NCBI GenBank assembly: GCA_017399665.1
Contig: JAFQBR010000077.1
Coordinates: 1 to 7,610 of the forward strand
Length of the DNA: 7,610 bases
Reading direction: 5' to 3'
Source of the DNA: Clostridia bacterium
GTDB lineage: Bacteria; Bacillota_A; Clostridia; Christensenellales; Borkfalkiaceae
This document shows positions 5,949-7,610 of the stretch, one piece after another (positions within the stretch are counted from its first letter, which is position 1; each line of letters opens with the position of its first letter). The notes beneath the pieces are model-generated. The model was not told where the DNA came from. It was given only the letters and a program-made list of their open reading frames with translations, and searched no databases. The position numbers were made by a program, and so were the translations under genes.

Positions 5949-6926
5949 CTATTCCTGTGGTTTTAGGCTGTTATAGTATTCTACTTTATAATCAATTTGA
6001 TACTGAATATCGAATGAATAACGTGACCAACTGCTAAATCTTAAGCTATAAGGAATTTCTAATTCGTCTACCGTTAACTTAATAGGCATATACATACTTG
6101 TGTACATAGAACTGTTATAAACGCTTGATTCTACGTAAGCAGAGCCGTTTGCATACGCAGATACAGTTAGACCGGAAAGAGTTAAATATCCGTTTTCACG
6201 CGTGATTTCAAAGGGAACGTTTTCTTTAACAACAGCTTGCTCGTCGCTTTTTAACATATAGTACACTGTTGCTTTTTTGCTAGCCATGTTTACGTCTAAA
6301 TAGTAATAAACAAAAGGATCACTACCAACGGTATTAAGAGCCTCTGACTGTTCTGGATTAAGAAGTTCCAATCCGCTAGAATGCTCAAGAGCAAAAATTC
6401 CGTCATAAATACTTTCTTCAGAAGTCATTACTCTAGGCAATGTCCCAACTTCATCTTCAACAAAAGAAAGATTTGTTTTACTGCTTACCCTTTTCCAATT
6501 TCTTGAAACTTGGTAGCTTGATAAGGTGTTGTCAAGTATAGAGCCCTTCCATTTTGTTTCGTTACGGTTAAGACCTTTACTAAAATAGCCGTATTTTTCC
6601 CACGTAGCGGAATTTCCGCGCTTAAATTCTACGTAAGCGTATTTGTTAGTTTCTTCTTCGTCTGGAATAAAACGAACGTCTATTTCTTCAACAGTTCTTT
6701 CAAATTCACCACGCTTATAAACGTAATAGCTTTTACCCTCATTATTAATTACAAGGTAAGCTTCAAGGCCAAGCTTTTCTATCATGTTTACGCCGTCATC
6801 CGTATAGCTTGTGAGCTTATAAGTACCAACTATTCTAGATATTCTTTCAGCCTTTGTAACGTAACACCCCGTAGCCATAAATACCGTTATAAGTATTAAA
6901 GCAAAGGTCAATAATCTCTTCTTCAT
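5949..6926 (-). CDS. Secreted lipoprotein with two lipocalin-like halves
   Basis: The 325-residue precursor starts MKKR, continues with a hydrophobic stretch (5-18), and has a lipobox ATGC with the lipidated cysteine at residue 21. This predicts signal peptidase II processing and anchoring on the outer face of the membrane. Two similar halves follow. Residues 31-147 begin IVGTYKLTSYTDDG and end SRNWKRVS. Residues 172-315 begin SIYDGIFALEHSSG and are rich in alternating beta-strand residues and tyrosine. The G-x-Y/F start followed by strands resembles lipocalin-like domains that bind small hydrophobic ligands, but this is a weak fold-level reading. No catalytic motif is visible. AAGGAGAA (6938-6931) lies six bases before the ATG. 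It has its own promoter and terminator, so it is monocistronic. The exact function is unknown. Confidence 0.8.
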   Translation of the reverse strand: MKKRLLTFALILITVFMATGCYVTKAERISRIVGTYKLTSYTDDGVNMIEKLGLEAYLVINNEGKSYYVYKRGEFERTVEEIDVRFIPDEEETNKYAYVEFKRGNSATWEKYGYFSKGLNRNETKWKGSILDNTLSSYQVSRNWKRVSSKTNLSFVEDEVGTLPRVMTSEESIYDGIFALEHSSGLELLNPEQSEALNTVGSDPFVYYYLDVNMASKKATVYYMLKSDEQAVVKENVPFEITRENGYLTLSGLTVSAYANGSAYVESSVYNSSMYTSMYMPIKLTVDELEIPYSLRFSSWSRYSFDIQYQIDYKVEYYNSLKPQE

Positions 6927-6951
6927 AATATTCTCCTTTTATATCGCACAA

Positions 6952-7052
6952 AATAGTTTGCGTACGATTTTTTTTCTTTATTATAATATATATGCTGTCG
7001 GCTGTCAATACTTTTTTACAAAAAAATCATATTTTTTAGTACGCAAACTATT
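6952..7052. repeat. Inverted 14-bp motif pair flanking the lipoprotein promoter
   Basis: AATAGTTTGCGTAC (6952-6965) and its exact reverse complement GTACGCAAACTATT (7039-7052) are 87 bases apart centre to centre. The lipoprotein promoter sits between them. The near arm falls in the 5' leader just after the predicted transcript start, and the far arm falls about 70 bases upstream of it. The far arm extends to the dyad TAGT-N6-ACTA (7037-7050). The arrangement looks like paired operators. Confidence 0.55.
6980..7008 (-). promoter_or_regulatory. Consensus promoter of the lipoprotein gene
   Basis: On the minus strand a perfect TTGACA (7008-7003) lies exactly 17 bases before a perfect TATAAT (6985-6980). 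The start of transcription should be near 6973, giving a leader of about 46 bases. The leader contains CGCAAA and TTGTGCG segments that can pair into a small bulged hairpin before the ribosome site. Confidence 0.9.
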
Positions 7053-7070
7053 ATTTACACTTTTTAATTA

Positions 7071-7082
7071 AGTACATGTACT
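7071..7082. repeat. Perfect 12-bp palindrome AGTACATGTACT
   Basis: This uninterrupted palindrome lies 20 bases from the far arm of the inverted motif pair and shares AGTAC with it. It has the symmetry of a dimeric repressor site. No bound protein can be named. Confidence 0.45.
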
Positions 7083-7090
7083 AAAAATAC

Positions 7091-7117
7091 AAAAAACACG
7101 CATTTTGTGCGAGTTTT
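7091..7117 (-). terminator. Orphan terminator-like hairpin on the minus strand
   Basis: CGCA (7099-7102) pairs with TGCG (7108-7111), and after one mismatch AAAAC pairs with GTTTT. Read on the minus strand, the hairpin runs into six T (7096-7091). No gene lies upstream on that strand within the window. It may end a short transcript, block read-through toward the lipoprotein promoter, or be fortuitous. Its ATTTTGTGCGA (7102-7112) is the exact reverse complement of 6944-6954 in the lipoprotein leader. Confidence 0.35.
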
Positions 7118-7191
7118 AATACTAAACTTTTTTTATGAATTAAATAAAAATTTTTAAATTGCTATCACTCCGTAAAGTATAAAAATAAAAA

Positions 7192-7216
7192 TGTTAAGCA
7201 TTTTTTAACAAAATGC
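7192..7216. repeat. Overlapping small dyads
   Basis: TGTTAA (7192-7197) pairs with TTAACA (7205-7210), while GCATTTT (7198-7204) pairs with AAAATGC (7210-7216). The two hairpins cannot form together. The region lies upstream of the predicted transporter promoter, so an RNA switch is not supported unless an earlier start exists. Confidence 0.3.
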
Positions 7217-7266
7217 ACATCAGATAAAATTTGGTACAATTTTTTTTATTTTTCGACTTGTTATAT

Positions 7267-7295
7267 TTGCAATATTTTTAGGTAATATATATAAT
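7267..7295 (+). promoter_or_regulatory. Probable promoter of the ABC transporter gene
   Basis: TTGCAA (7267-7272, 4 of 6 to consensus) is 17 bases before a perfect TATAAT (7290-7295). Transcription would start near 7302, giving a leader of about 100 bases. A TTAGT-N13-ACTAA dyad (7303-7325) lies right at the predicted start, where a repressor could act. Confidence 0.6.
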
Positions 7296-7405
7296 TATTC
7301 CATTAGTTTACCAAAATTTTACTAAAAATACCTTACAATTCAATTAATAATAATCAACTGGTGTATCAACTTGCAAAATCCTATTATATTTGGGGAGATT
7401 TTTAA

Positions 7406-7610
7406 ATGTTAGAACTAAAAAACATCACAAAGGAATATCACGTTGGCGATATGGTTGTGGGAGCTCTTAAAGGAGTAACCATATCATTTAGAAAAAGTGA
7501 ATTCGTTTCCATCTTAGGCCCGTCAGGCTGTGGAAAAACCACCCTTTTAAACATTATTGGCGGGCTTGACCGCTATACCGCAGGCGATATCGTTATTAAC
7601 GGTGTTTCAA
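7406..7610 (+). CDS. ABC transporter ATP-binding protein, MacB/LolD type (partial, 3' end outside window)
   Basis: The first 68 residues of an ABC ATPase are present. An aromatic A-loop residue (Y11) sits in ITKEYHVGD. A perfect Walker A, GPSGCGKTT, occupies residues 38-46. LLNIIGGLDRYTAGDIVINGVS follows, and its GGLD form is typical of the MacB/LolD/FtsE-like export or lipoprotein-releasing family. These ATPases drive FtsX-like permeases, and in Clostridia the ATPase is often fused to its permease in one long protein. Whether that is so here cannot be seen. The ATG is preceded by GGGGAG (7392-7397) with an 8-base spacer. The signature motif, Walker B and H-loop lie beyond the window. Substrate is unknown. 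Confidence 0.93.
   Translation, partial: MLELKNITKEYHVGDMVVGALKGVTISFRKSEFVSILGPSGCGKTTLLNIIGGLDRYTAGDIVINGVS

Larger units (their letters stand above)
6927..7405. other. 479-bp non-coding region between divergent genes
   Basis: This very AT-rich gap separates the lipoprotein gene from the divergent ABC transporter gene. It holds a consensus promoter for the lipoprotein, a pair of inverted 14-bp motifs, a 12-bp palindrome, a hairpin with a T tract on the minus strand, overlapping small dyads near 7192-7216, and a probable promoter for the transporter. I see no convincing open reading frame, tRNA or riboswitch in it. Confidence 0.7.

Noticed and set aside
7192..7216. Mutually exclusive hairpins as a riboswitch for the ABC transporter
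   Set aside because: The best promoter lies downstream of them, so they would not be in the mRNA. Each stem is only 6-7 bp of AT-rich sequence.
1..7610. CRISPR array, insertion sequence, prophage or tRNA
   Set aside because: There are no regularly spaced repeats, no transposase or integrase, no phage genes and no tRNA-like cloverleaf that I could recognise.

Overview
The window is an AT-rich bacterial chromosome segment. Short Shine-Dalgarno leaders, consensus housekeeping-sigma promoters, U-tailed terminators, a lipoprotein signal and the protein families together suggest an uncultured Clostridia-type Firmicute. This is inference, because no rRNA or marker gene is present. All five complete genes end in TAA or TAG.

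Layout: (1) A TetR/AcrR-type regulator (67-618, +) is followed by a clear intrinsic terminator. (2) A TIGR01212-family radical SAM enzyme (703-1641, +), related to YtqA/MnmL and YhcC, lacks a Shine-Dalgarno sequence before its only possible ATG. It ends in a perfect 13-bp hairpin that can serve both converging transcripts. (3) A two-gene minus-strand operon is read 5737 to 1717. Its first gene is a PP2C-fold protein that appears to have lost its metal-binding aspartates and carries an uncharacterised C-terminal half of about 300 residues. Thirteen bases later comes a 721-residue membrane protein with three N-terminal transmembrane helices, Rossmann-like modules and a C-terminal EHxRWN region resembling RyR domains. 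The operon has a perfect TTGACA-17-TATAAT promoter. (4) A secreted lipoprotein with two lipocalin-like halves (5949-6926, -) has its own perfect consensus promoter, bracketed by two inverted copies of a 14-bp motif, and a 14-bp-stem terminator. (5) A 479-bp non-coding region is rich in dyads. (6) The start of a MacB/LolD-type ABC transporter ATPase (7406 to window end, +) is cut by the edge.

How the genes work together: only the operon is clearly a functional unit. The best reading is that a membrane-anchored, nucleotide- or ligand-sensing protein works with a pseudophosphatase partner, presumably in signalling. No kinase or effector is in view. The other genes appear to be separate transcription units. 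A short degenerate motif (core GTCGATTA) occurs three times between genes, always on the same strand and always near a transcript end. It is a possible genome-wide polar DNA element.
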